Shown here one piece after another: positions 15,754 through 23,928 of a stretch of 32,093 nucleotides of DNA; the first letter of the stretch is position 1, and every line of letters starts with the position of its first letter. The DNA is taken from positions 1-32,093 of the IMG/VR virus record IMGVR_UViG_3300002231_001861; one strand, given 5' to 3'. The notes below the pieces were generated by a model, which worked only from the letters and a program-made list of their open reading frames with translations, did no database searches and was not told the origin of the DNA. The DNA is from a virus. Position numbers and translations under genes: made by a program.

Positions 15754-17868
15754 TTAAACCTCTACACCAAGGACTGTTAAAACTGCTCCTGGAACAGCCA
15801 CATCCCTTGTGATTATAACATTTGTTGCAGTAGCCTGTATATCTATACTAACAATCTTTCCAGTAGAGTCAGCAACTTGCCATATTGCAGACTGAGGATT
15901 TGAGAATGTAGCACTAACATCTGTGCTTACTGACGTTAATGTAGTAAGATCAACAGTAAAACTTATACCTGGTTTTCCTACCTTTACCTTTACACCTGCA
16001 TTATTAAAATAAAGCGAGTCGTTAAATTTTCCTATCTTCCCATCTAGTGCGGCATTACCGACACCTATATACGTGTCAAGTGCGCCAGATGTTGCATTGT
16101 CTTTTATCTTTAGGCCATCAGCAACACCATTCATATATATATCTGTGTACCTAAGAACGGCTGACCCTATCGAAGTATTTGCATCTATTGTAGGCTTAAC
16201 CTCTGTAGCAGAGAGTATTAATCCTGCACCATCAACTACATTATTTTGTAATGTAAGCAGCTCTGCTGTTAATATTCCACCACTTATAATCTGACCGCCA
16301 GATCTACCTAAAAGTTTAGGGAATACACTATGTCCACCATCACCATTTGGCCCACCATTCAGATTGGATATTGTTAAGTGATCTGCTGCGGTTGATGATG
16401 TTGCAAGCCATTTACCAGAAACAGAGTCAAATGCAATCGTGTCTCCATTTGAAAGTGGTATTGTCTTTGCCGCATCTCGAAACTGACTAGAATTAAATCT
16501 CATTAGCTCAGAAAGCGAGAAAAGATCAGTAGTTGTTTTTAACGCTCCAGACAAATGAAGATCAACCCATCTGTTTGCTGATGCACCCAAACTGTAAGTA
16601 GCATCTATTGTTGGTACAGGGTTTCCATTTAAAACTATAGATAGTCCGCCTGCATCTATTCCGTTATTCTTTACAACTATACCACCACTAAAAGTTATAG
16701 TTTTACCTGCTGCAATTGTTACGTGATCCTGTAACAGTGACGTACCATTTATAGTAGCACCAGAGTTAACATATAGTGATGAACCATCTAGCGTTATTGT
16801 TCCTGCTGACAGTATTTGATTCAGCGACATTGTCATTGAGCCGATTGATGCAGTAGTTGCTGTTAATGTATTTACTGTACTGTTACCAGTTGTTGTTGTG
16901 TTATTTGATCCAAGGTCTATTGTTGCCGATAAAGATGTTAATGTTCCTGTGCCTATTGAAAAGTCTCCAATCTGGCCAGATGTAAATGTACCAATACCAC
17001 CACTGATGTTCCCAGTTGTTAATATATTATCTGCTGAGAAGTCTGTTGTTCCGCCTGCAGTTGTTATAGTTGTTGAAATTGATATGGATCCGATACTGCC
17101 AGATGTTCCAACAGACAATGTGTCAGAGCTTACCAATCCAAGCGTTGCTACTGTGTCAGATGAAAAATCAACAGTTCCAGATGAATCAGTTATCGTACCA
17201 CCTGTTATAGTAGTAGTCCCAGATACCATAGAATCTGTGAATATATTTAAAAATCTTTCCGTATTAGTACCAAGAGTAAAAGTAGAGTTAATAGTCGGAC
17301 GAGCATTGTCATTAAATTGAACATATCCAGTACCATCGAAATTGTTAGCATTTAGCGTTAAGTTTTGTAATGTTTGGTCACCGCCAAAAATAGACTGACC
17401 TGCAAATGTGCCAGTTATAGCAAGCGATGTTAATGGATTATAATCAGTCGATCCGTATTTCTTTGCGTATAATGGCTGTGTAGCATCAACCAAACCTTGG
17501 AGAACTTGATTAATACCCCAGTCAAAGTCGTACACCTTATGCCACACTGCTGTTACGTCTGTATCATATTTTGCAAACAAGTACCCAGCAGCCTTTCCGT
17601 CACCATCATCATTTACTATTCTGTAATCATTGATCGTTGGTGCAACATCACCTATGTTTGGTGTATCTACACCAGTAGGGAGATCTGCAGGAGTCGCAAC
17701 AGCAGCTTTTGTATTAGGGTATAATACGGCAACAATCCAATCTATCGCCTCTTTTGCATTTGTTACACCTGGAAGAGATGATGACCCATATACCATCTCA
17801 TCTAACGTATGCGCCAACATATGCTGCAACTTACTTACAATTTTAGTTCTATCGTGATTATGTATCAT
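15754..17868 (-). CDS. long repetitive tail fibre, 704 aa
   Basis: Residues 1-140 form a globular, probably virion-binding domain. The rest is a Thr/Ser/Gly-rich beta fibre. Three diverged copies of a PTI(D/N)...LG....R module occur near 191-210, 419-438 and 559-578. The first and third are preceded by a GGQ/AGQ-I-GG...LTL strand motif. Between 215 and 345 short strands with repeated SIG/IGS turns suggest a triple beta-helix shaft. The C-terminal 100 residues (SFTVDLTTLTSVSTD and on) probably form the tip. It is the first of the fibre cluster to be transcribed. Confidence 0.75.
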   Translation of the reverse strand: MIHNHDRTKIVSKLQHMLAHTLDEMVYGSSSLPGVTNAKEAIDWIVAVLYPNTKAAVATPADLPTGVDTPNIGDVAPTINDYRIVNDDGDGKAAGYLFAKYDTDVTAVWHKVYDFDWGINQVLQGLVDATQPLYAKKYGSTDYNPLTSLAITGTFAGQSIFGGDQTLQNLTLNANNFDGTGYVQFNDNARPTINSTFTLGTNTERFLNIFTDSMVSGTTTITGGTITDSSGTVDFSSDTVATLGLVSSDTLSVGTSGSIGSISISTTITTAGGTTDFSADNILTTGNISGGIGTFTSGQIGDFSIGTGTLTSLSATIDLGSNNTTTTGNSTVNTLTATTASIGSMTMSLNQILSAGTITLDGSSLYVNSGATINGTSLLQDHVTIAAGKTITFSGGIVVKNNGIDAGGLSIVLNGNPVPTIDATYSLGASANRWVDLHLSGALKTTTDLFSLSELMRFNSSQFRDAAKTIPLSNGDTIAFDSVSGKWLATSSTAADHLTISNLNGGPNGDGGHSVFPKLLGRSGGQIISGGILTAELLTLQNNVVDGAGLILSATEVKPTIDANTSIGSAVLRYTDIYMNGVADGLKIKDNATSGALDTYIGVGNAALDGKIGKFNDSLYFNNAGVKVKVGKPGISFTVDLTTLTSVSTDVSATFSNPQSAIWQVADSTGKIVSIDIQATATNVIITRDVAVPGAVLTVLGVEV

Positions 17869-17874
17869 AATAAC

Positions 17875-18141
17875 CTATGGTAATGAATCCGCATCCCAAC
17901 TTGAGTTCCAAGTCGACAATGATTCTTTTGTTGCTAAAATAACTCTGCTTGTTCCTGCCGCACCATCTATATATTTTATAATTGTCTTAAGACATGGGTT
18001 ACCATTAACAGAAAATAATGGTGCTTCATACACTTCGGACAATCTTCCGCTTGCGTCATAAACATTGTAAACCATTTGCCCATTATTTAACTGAGAGCTA
18101 ATCATGTCCCTTGTGTCTATTTTTTTATTATTAAAATCCAT
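17875..18141 (-). CDS. small surface/virion protein, 88 aa
   Basis: The protein is beta-rich, with YDASGRLSEVYEA, a GNPCLKTIIKYIDG segment and a terminal WNSSWD. This pattern of YD-G turns followed by CxKT and an aromatic end recurs in small phage virion proteins. The 153-aa gene at 21218 shows a related YDGSSRIIEEY motif, so the two may be paralogues. The function is not known. Confidence 0.6.
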   Translation of the reverse strand: MDFNNKKIDTRDMISSQLNNGQMVYNVYDASGRLSEVYEAPLFSVNGNPCLKTIIKYIDGAAGTSRVILATKESLSTWNSSWDADSLP

Positions 18142-18144
18142 ACA

Positions 18145-18366
18145 TTATCCCCTAAAAATACTATCAATTAAAGCGTACCCCATTGAACCAATAACTCCAA
18201 AAACCATTCCAAATATTGTAACCTTAACCTTTAACGTGTTTATAAACAAACCCTGTTGTATTTGATTCTGTTCAAGTTTGTCTAGCTTTGTCAATATGTG
18301 AGTTCGCCACTCTCTATCGTTATTAATAAGCATTTCCATTTTATCTGGTGACATAATAAATTTCAT
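18145..18366 (-). CDS. small membrane protein, 73 aa, XhlA/holin-like topology
   Basis: A soluble coiled-coil-like N-terminal half (NDREWRTHILTKLDKLEQNQ) is followed by one C-terminal membrane segment (about 49-68, VTIFGMVFGVIGSMGYALID) and a short FRG end. This is the layout of XhlA-type lysis proteins and of some holins. CAAGG seven bases upstream favours the ATG at 18366; the next in-frame ATG (18354) is possible. It lies within the fibre cluster rather than beside the lysozyme, so the lysis role is inferred from topology. Confidence 0.6.
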   Translation of the reverse strand: MKFIMSPDKMEMLINNDREWRTHILTKLDKLEQNQIQQGLFINTLKVKVTIFGMVFGVIGSMGYALIDSIFRG

Positions 18367-18386
18367 CCTTTGACCTTGATTCTATT

Positions 18387-18599
18387 TTAATCTATTTCCT
18401 CGCCCTCATCAAGCTCTATGCTTTTTTCACAGTGATTCTTGTCTATCTTATCTAAAAACCAACAGATTAAACATCCCCATCTTTTACCTTTCCTGTTCGC
18501 CTTTGCAGCCCTTGAGCTTATAGTTTCATCAGGATATCCGCCAAATAGCGTGTTAACAAATTGATCTATACTTATTAATATGTTCCAAAAATATTTCAT
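18387..18599 (-). CDS. conserved small phage protein (YPDETISSRA family), 70 aa
   Basis: The sequence MKYFWNILISIDQFVNTLFG followed by GYPDETISSRA and a late DKIDKNHC matches a small protein I recognise from many tailed phages, often encoded next to lysis or late genes. Its function has not been established to my knowledge. The N-terminal hydrophobic helix and two Cys (WGCLICWF) suggest membrane association. It overlaps the upstream 144-aa gene by four bases. Confidence 0.75.
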   Translation of the reverse strand: MKYFWNILISIDQFVNTLFGGYPDETISSRAAKANRKGKRWGCLICWFLDKIDKNHCEKSIELDEGEEID

Positions 18600-19030
18600 T
18601 GCTTATCAAATATAACATTAGCTAGACATCTAACTTCTGTTACTCCTGTGTTTTTATATTTAATCCTTATTCTTAATGTATCTGCCACTATTGCAGGATC
18701 TTTTGGATTTAGTTTACTCATAAAGTTATCTGGTATCAATATAGGTTGACTCTGTGTATCTGGCTGAACATACCAACCCTCACCAAACTCATTAATTATC
18801 TGATCTGTTAATAGGTCATAAACAGGATGTTGTATATTTGCTACTATCTGAAACCACACTTGATCCCCGAAAGAATGCCCACTCAAGATCAATTGTATTC
18901 CACTGATCCATTTGACATAAGGGATAGTAAAATCACTGTTTACTGTTGATGATGGCTGAATTAAAAAATCAAAACAACCTTCGTAATCTGATTTTAAATC
19001 TTTTGCATATTTTTCACTTGCTACGCCCAT
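18596..19030 (-). CDS. beta-rich virion protein, 144 aa
   Basis: There is no signal peptide or enzyme motif. Beta strands with many aromatics (KWISGIQLILSGHSFGDQVW, GEGWYVQPDTQSQPI) end in LRIRIKYKNTG and a short strand. The composition fits a head or tail surface protein. The gene overlaps the 70-aa gene and shares one base with the 409-aa gene, so it probably belongs with the latter's structure. The family is unknown. Confidence 0.55.
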   Translation of the reverse strand: MGVASEKYAKDLKSDYEGCFDFLIQPSSTVNSDFTIPYVKWISGIQLILSGHSFGDQVWFQIVANIQHPVYDLLTDQIINEFGEGWYVQPDTQSQPILIPDNFMSKLNPKDPAIVADTLRIRIKYKNTGVTEVRCLANVIFDKQ

Positions 19031-20259
19031 CAGTAAACCTCCAGAAAATGAATATTTCCAAACACATCTTCATTTCCTGACGTTGTTCGTCCTGCCAAGG
19101 TTAGTGTATCTGCAACTCCGTCAAAGTCTGATAATATTTTCATTAATGTATCTTGTGAGTCTGACGATCCCCTAGTTTCTTTTGATATGTAAAATATTTC
19201 TATAACCTCTCCACCGCTAATGGTAGTTGAAGCGATGTCTAATTCGGCAATCGAGTTAATTCCGACACTGTTCCAAATTGTTCCGCCACCTAGTGTAGCA
19301 TTAACGAGAACTTGGATCTCAAAGTTTTTACCTCCGTCCAATAATACTTGATATTCTTTTGGTATAATCTGCGCTCTGTTGTAAGCAGACTTTAATCTTA
19401 TTGAACAAATAGGTTTTAAAGTAGTTGTTATGTTTATCTTACTTATTCCCCTGCCTGCGGCTCTAGCAAAATCCGCATGGCTTTGATCTCCTTCAACTAT
19501 AACCGAACAACAGATTGCATCTACCCAACAAGCTGAGACTGGAGCAGATTTATTAAAAACCTCCCATCTCATAGGTAAGTCAGGACTAGACATATAGACA
19601 CCGCTTGTAATGTTAGCGTGAGTAAATTCATGGGCATACATTATTATTCCATTAATATCAAAACCCATTCTTACACGTCCAACACCAAGATATTGAAAGT
19701 CAAAAACTACAATCATGTTTTTGGTAAAGTCTAAAGTAATTCCACTGTCACCAGTTCCATCAAACTTGTCTATATTCCAACTAGCTTGCTCTACAGCATT
19801 TTCAACTACAGATCCAGTTGTTTTTGACCTTATCGTGAAGTAGTGACTAGCTCCGTTCTGCTCAAAAAAGAAACCATTATAATCGTCAAAGTTTCCGACA
19901 CGTTGAGCGCAACCGCTTGAACCTGTACCCATTACAGCAGTAATCATTCTTAATGCAGATTGACCACCTATGTATCTAAAATATTCTTTTGTTTGTCTCG
20001 ATGCTCTATCATTGAGAATAGTAGTTCCAGTTAATCTAACCTTTGCTTCCGCTTTAGTATAAGCCCTAGTTCCGCCAATTAGCTTCTCTGTAAACTCTAA
20101 TGGTTTATCGTTATTGTTTAATACAGCACTATACAAAACAACAGGATTGGAAACACGTAAACGAGAAAAGGCATCAAGGTTAGCACTATCATCTAGTGTT
20201 ACCCCGACACCTGTAACTGTTTTCTTTTTTCCGTTATCTAAGACTACAAGCCCAGCCAT
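19030..20259 (-). CDS. phage surface/tail structural protein, 409 aa (DAFSRLRVSNP family)
   Basis: The N-terminal NLDAFSRLRVSNPVVLYSA motif, a Q-Y-FRYIGGQSALRMITAVMG-like segment and FDFQYLGVGRVRMGFDINGI with a following HEFTHANI identify a virion protein type frequent in marine podoviruses and cyanophages. A single large beta domain is likely. The molecular role is unestablished; a fibre or capsid-surface binding protein is plausible. It follows the decoration-type gene with a seven-base gap. Confidence 0.7.
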   Translation of the reverse strand: MAGLVVLDNGKKKTVTGVGVTLDDSANLDAFSRLRVSNPVVLYSAVLNNNDKPLEFTEKLIGGTRAYTKAEAKVRLTGTTILNDRASRQTKEYFRYIGGQSALRMITAVMGTGSSGCAQRVGNFDDYNGFFFEQNGASHYFTIRSKTTGSVVENAVEQASWNIDKFDGTGDSGITLDFTKNMIVVFDFQYLGVGRVRMGFDINGIIMYAHEFTHANITSGVYMSSPDLPMRWEVFNKSAPVSACWVDAICCSVIVEGDQSHADFARAAGRGISKINITTTLKPICSIRLKSAYNRAQIIPKEYQVLLDGGKNFEIQVLVNATLGGGTIWNSVGINSIAELDIASTTISGGEVIEIFYISKETRGSSDSQDTLMKILSDFDGVADTLTLAGRTTSGNEDVFGNIHFLEVY

Positions 20260-20266
20260 TATAGAC

Positions 20267-20785
20267 CTATAGACTTATACAATCGTCAATATCAGTATTA
20301 ACTTCTGTAGGACTAATAGCAACTCCAAGGAATTGACTAATCTTACCTGTGTCTGTAATAGGAGCTAATGGAACAGTAATAACACCACCTGCTGTTCCTA
20401 AAAATACTCTTTGTCCTGCAGTCAATCCAGAAAGGTCTGTGTTCGGCCCTTCAAAATAAACGATTGCTGTGGCTGCATCAGCATAAGCTGCTTTAACAAA
20501 ACCATGAGCATCACGACCATTTGAATTATCAGCAAGTCTAACCTTTGGAGTACCTAAACTATCAAAGATATTTACATAATCCCCTGCCGCTAAACCTGAT
20601 GCATCTTCAACCACGACTGAAGCTACGTCTGGCCCAACACCTACTGGTAAAACCGTTGTGTCAATCTTCCCTGTTGAATCAAGAGCCAAAAGGTCTCCAT
20701 CATTTGCCGCACCTGCGGATACTACAGTAGCTTGGATAGCCTTTAGCTTACCTGCTACTAATCTCATAAAACTTTTTGCTGCCAT
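20267..20785 (-). CDS. putative capsid decoration / head protein, 172 aa
   Basis: This Ala/Gly/Asp-rich beta protein has clear motifs: AGAANDGDLLALDSTGKID, DSLGTPKVRLADNSN, YFEGPNTDLSGLTAGQRVFL and FLGVAISPTEV. The layout is that of small phage head or cement proteins. Its codon choice matches the capsid gene: the isoleucines are ATT or ATC except one ATA at the extreme C-terminus, unlike most neighbours. This suggests high expression. AAGGAG precedes the ATG. Confidence 0.65.
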   Translation of the reverse strand: MAAKSFMRLVAGKLKAIQATVVSAGAANDGDLLALDSTGKIDTTVLPVGVGPDVASVVVEDASGLAAGDYVNIFDSLGTPKVRLADNSNGRDAHGFVKAAYADAATAIVYFEGPNTDLSGLTAGQRVFLGTAGGVITVPLAPITDTGKISQFLGVAISPTEVNTDIDDCISL

Positions 20786-20795
20786 TATTGTCTCC

Positions 20796-21221
20796 TTATA
20801 GACCTATTGGTTTTTCTATTTTTAAAAAAATTGACCCAGTACCTAAACTGTAGCCAATGTCAGTAGAGAATGTTGCTGCTGGCGCAACTGGCGGTATATT
20901 TGTTATTGTACCATTTATACCAAGAAACAATGAATCGTTAACTGGAAAGGTAAAAAAAGCATCGTCCAGTTTGCCAAAAAACAAAACCTCTACAGGGTTA
21001 CCTATTGTAACAGATGACAATATTATCCCTAAAACATTAGCGTTTGGGAACAACAAGTCATTGGTAGCCTTATCTATATTTGTGTCAGATGTTGCAACAA
21101 CCATAGTTAAGGCACTCATGTTACTGTCTGCAATCTTACTATCAGTAAGACGCTTTGCCTCGTTAGTTGGTGGGCTAAAAAAATCAAACTCACCAGAAAG
21201 AGGATTGTATTTATAACTCAC
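20796..21221 (-). CDS. small head-region protein, 141 aa, unknown
   Basis: The start is GTG, overlapping the 153-aa stop by GTGA. The N-terminus reads YKYNPLSGEFDFFSPP, a strand-turn often seen at the front of small phage structural proteins. The rest alternates hydrophobic beta strands. It lies between the capsid gene and the decoration-type gene. The function cannot be stated. Confidence 0.6.
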   Translation of the reverse strand: MSYKYNPLSGEFDFFSPPTNEAKRLTDSKIADSNMSALTMVVATSDTNIDKATNDLLFPNANVLGIILSSVTIGNPVEVLFFGKLDDAFFTFPVNDSLFLGINGTITNIPPVAPAATFSTDIGYSLGTGSIFLKIEKPIGL

Positions 21222-21679
21222 GCTATCACCACTGTATCTATATCAACCTTCGCTGATGTTAGATATGTAACAGTAATAGCCCTAATTGTAGCACCAGATA
21301 ATTTATACGATATAACTTCACTTGATGCTGTAGGGTATGAGTATGAAATACTGTCGTAATCTATTCCTGCCGTTAATGATCCTGCTGTATCCTTAAAAAA
21401 AGAATTTATAGCAAGAACATCCATTGGGACAGATTGATTATTCTCTTGTACTATTGTCCATTCTTTTATGGTAGGTGTTCCGCCAACTGGTTTGCCGTTT
21501 GTGTCATATGTGTAAGATCTATACAGAGAACTTCCGCCGACTTTAACATCTATACGAGTTTTATATTCCTCTATAATTCTAGATGATCCATCATATGTAT
21601 ATGATTGTTTAGCAAGAAGGCCATCGTTTTCAAGACTTAGCCAACTCTTTAAACTAGCGTTGTTAGTTCTTGTTGTCAT
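21218..21679 (-). CDS. small virion-region protein, 153 aa, unknown
   Basis: The protein is Ser/Thr/Tyr-rich with two YD-turn repeats (YTYDGSSRIIEEY and YTYDTNGKPVGG), similar in style to the 88-aa protein at 17875. The C-terminal half is beta-rich. It is the first gene after the capsid terminator; its ribosome-binding site (AGGGT) lies immediately behind the terminator T run, so its expression depends on readthrough. The family is not recognised. Confidence 0.6.
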   Translation of the reverse strand: MTTRTNNASLKSWLSLENDGLLAKQSYTYDGSSRIIEEYKTRIDVKVGGSSLYRSYTYDTNGKPVGGTPTIKEWTIVQENNQSVPMDVLAINSFFKDTAGSLTAGIDYDSISYSYPTASSEVISYKLSGATIRAITVTYLTSAKVDIDTVVIA

Positions 21680-21687
21680 AATACCCT

Positions 21688-21713
21688 AAAAGAAAGGGCA
21701 GCCGAAGCCGCCC
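21688..21713 (-). terminator. intrinsic terminator just downstream of the major capsid gene
   Basis: On the - strand GGGCGGC and GCTGCCC pair across a TTCG tetraloop and are followed by TTTCTTTT. The fifth pair is G-U on this strand and would be A-C on the other, confirming direction. It lies in the gap between the capsid stop and the next gene, so it should reduce transcription of everything downstream relative to the capsid gene. Confidence 0.9.
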
Positions 21714-21721
21714 ATGTTTAA

Positions 21722-22999
21722 TTACATAGCAGGTACGTTATAAACAACACCACAATGCGATGGTTTGCTAACAATAAGCTCTCCAAAGAATCGAATATCC
21801 ACAACATACTGGTAACCAGTGTTTGCACCAGTATCATTACGTACTTCATAGAATTGTTTTCCATCTGGAGAAGTTCTTCTTTCAAAGAATCCATTAGAAT
21901 GAAGTTTTAATGCATTCCAATCCATGATATACATTTTGTCGTCATCCATTTCGTTGATACCAACAAGTTTCATTGAACCTTGGGCTCCACCGATAGTTAC
22001 CTCTTGCCATCCGTAAGGATTAGCTTTAGCACCTTCACCAACTGAACGGAATCCGTAGTTTCCTGGATCTTGTAATTGAGCAACCGCAACTGCGAAGTTT
22101 TTACCACTCATTAAGATTTCAATAGGATTACCTTTACCAATAGTTCTTGTTTCAGTAATCATGTCGAAAAGTTTGCCAAGAATGTTTGCTGATGACATAC
22201 CTCTTGCAGTAGCATCAAATTGTTGTGCTTGTAAGTGAGGGTAGCTTAATTTTGGAATACCAAAAATATTAGCAGTACCACCATTAGCAAGTGATAATAG
22301 TTGCTCAGAAAGAGATGTGAATTTGTCTGCAGCAACTGTTCCACCTTCGTAGTAGAAAGAGTCACCTGCAACGATACCATCAAGAGAAACATCAACAGTT
22401 GCAACTAAGTCAATTGTAGCAGAAAGTGTTACTGTTTTGTTTTCCATGTCGATTGACTTAACATATCTACCAGCACCACGAATAGTTCCAATAATACCAA
22501 GTTCAACATATTGTCCAATTGTAAATCTTTCAGCTCTTTTTACAGCAACAACACCATTGACGAAATCGTTTGCAAGAGATGTATCGTCATACGCGTCAAT
22601 AGCAGAACCATTTAAAAGAGATACTGAAACAGCTTCTTTCATGTCAGAGATAAATTCTTCAAGTGTTTCTGGTAAGATCTTAATGAATGATTGTGTCATG
22701 TCACCATGAGATTGTAGATCACTATCGTTAAAAATCATTGCTCCCCAAATTTCTTTGTACTTAGGAACAGAACCTTTAGCGTATTTGTTTTCTGTAATCT
22801 TTGAAAGACTAACCAATCCACCATGCTTGAATGATCTAGCTGCTCCACCTTTGAAAGCAACTTCCATGTCTCCACCTTTCCAGTTTTGATCTTTTTCTAC
22901 TTTTTGAAGGAAGTAGTCCCTTTTGATAATTTCCTCTTTTAAAAGGTCATAAGGCATGTATTTTTTCAACATGCTATTAAATGTAACTTTTGTAGCCAT
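21722..22999 (-). CDS. major capsid protein, 425 aa
   Basis: It is encoded directly after the scaffold. The length suits an HK97-fold capsid subunit with an inserted beta domain (about 160-235). The N-terminus (MPYDLLKEEIIKRDYFLQKV, then WKGGDMEVAFKGG) resembles podovirus major capsid proteins. Supporting features are the strong CGGAG site, the terminator right behind the gene and a codon profile unlike the operon: every isoleucine codon I decoded is ATT or ATC, none ATA. This marks it as the most highly translated gene. Assembly is expected on the 301-aa scaffold and the portal. Confidence 0.88.
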   Translation of the reverse strand: MATKVTFNSMLKKYMPYDLLKEEIIKRDYFLQKVEKDQNWKGGDMEVAFKGGAARSFKHGGLVSLSKITENKYAKGSVPKYKEIWGAMIFNDSDLQSHGDMTQSFIKILPETLEEFISDMKEAVSVSLLNGSAIDAYDDTSLANDFVNGVVAVKRAERFTIGQYVELGIIGTIRGAGRYVKSIDMENKTVTLSATIDLVATVDVSLDGIVAGDSFYYEGGTVAADKFTSLSEQLLSLANGGTANIFGIPKLSYPHLQAQQFDATARGMSSANILGKLFDMITETRTIGKGNPIEILMSGKNFAVAVAQLQDPGNYGFRSVGEGAKANPYGWQEVTIGGAQGSMKLVGINEMDDDKMYIMDWNALKLHSNGFFERRTSPDGKQFYEVRNDTGANTGYQYVVDIRFFGELIVSKPSHCGVVYNVPAM

Positions 23000-23014
23000 T
23001 TTTTACTCCGTTAA

Positions 23015-23920
23015 TTAAATTCCCATACTAGCTGCAAGTTTCTTAAGGTCGTCAATACTTCTCGGAACCTCGTTTACAGATGAACTAGCAGTCCTTCTTA
23101 CTCTAGGCAATGTTTGACTACCAGGTTTCTTTTCAGTCATTTGCTGCTGCATAGGTGTTTTGTTATTATTTATAAACCCATATTTGGCTGCCGTTATCTT
23201 GATAGCATCCTCTATAGTAGGCTCGACTCCTGTGGTTTTAAACTGGTTTGTTCCATTCATTAATACTTCATCTTCAAAGTTAATCCCAACCTCTGAGAGC
23301 TTAGAGTTTAAATCTGACCACTCTGAACTAATCATAGATCTCATTCTGTTCATTTCGCTTTGGTAATGATTTGCAGATCCTTGACTTTGTAGTTGTTGTA
23401 CTTGAGAACGTAACGATGACAGCTCTTTTTGTTGTGAATTGGCACCACTTATTCTTTCTTGCTCTTCTTGCGGAAGTGTTAGAAAGTCAGCTTTTTTAAT
23501 TGCCCATTCTAAGATTGCGTCTTGAAATACTTCGTCATCAGATGCACCTAATGCGTCTATTAACTTGTCGATATTCTTTGTATCTCGAATTTCTTTTAAT
23601 GTTGAAAAGCCCTTAGACATTAGTTCTATCTGGCCAAATGCCTCATCGTAATCATTCTTGTACTTGTCAGCTTTTTCCTTGATTGCGTCAAGTCCATCTG
23701 CTTTTGTGTAAAGATCGCGTAAAGCATCTTCGTCATCTTTTGAGTTTATAACAGATCTGAATCTTTCATCAAATTCTCTCTTCTCACCCTTTACATCATA
23801 ACTGTAGTCAGGCTGCCACTCATCGACAACTTCATCATTAAGATCTTCTGTTTCGTTATCAACTTGGTTTTCGGCCTCGTCTGATACTTGAACATCTTCT
23901 TCAAAAACTTCATCTTCCAT
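23015..23920 (-). CDS. scaffolding protein, 301 aa
   Basis: The N-terminal 45 residues are strongly acidic (EVFEEDVQVSDEAENQVDN), the middle is helical with a Gln/Ser-rich coiled coil (about 165-200), and the C-terminus is basic (LPRVRRTASSS). This is the typical profile of a phage internal scaffold, where the basic end binds the capsid shell. It is placed between portal and capsid genes as in P22- and T7-like phages. TAGGAGA precedes the ATG. Confidence 0.82.
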   Translation of the reverse strand: MEDEVFEEDVQVSDEAENQVDNETEDLNDEVVDEWQPDYSYDVKGEKREFDERFRSVINSKDDEDALRDLYTKADGLDAIKEKADKYKNDYDEAFGQIELMSKGFSTLKEIRDTKNIDKLIDALGASDDEVFQDAILEWAIKKADFLTLPQEEQERISGANSQQKELSSLRSQVQQLQSQGSANHYQSEMNRMRSMISSEWSDLNSKLSEVGINFEDEVLMNGTNQFKTTGVEPTIEDAIKITAAKYGFINNNKTPMQQQMTEKKPGSQTLPRVRRTASSSVNEVPRSIDDLKKLAASMGI

Positions 23921-23928
23921 AATTTCTC

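Noticed and set aside
16898-17320. 140-aa + strand Val/Pro-rich ORF
   Set aside because: It is the antisense of the Thr/Ser/Gly fibre repeats.
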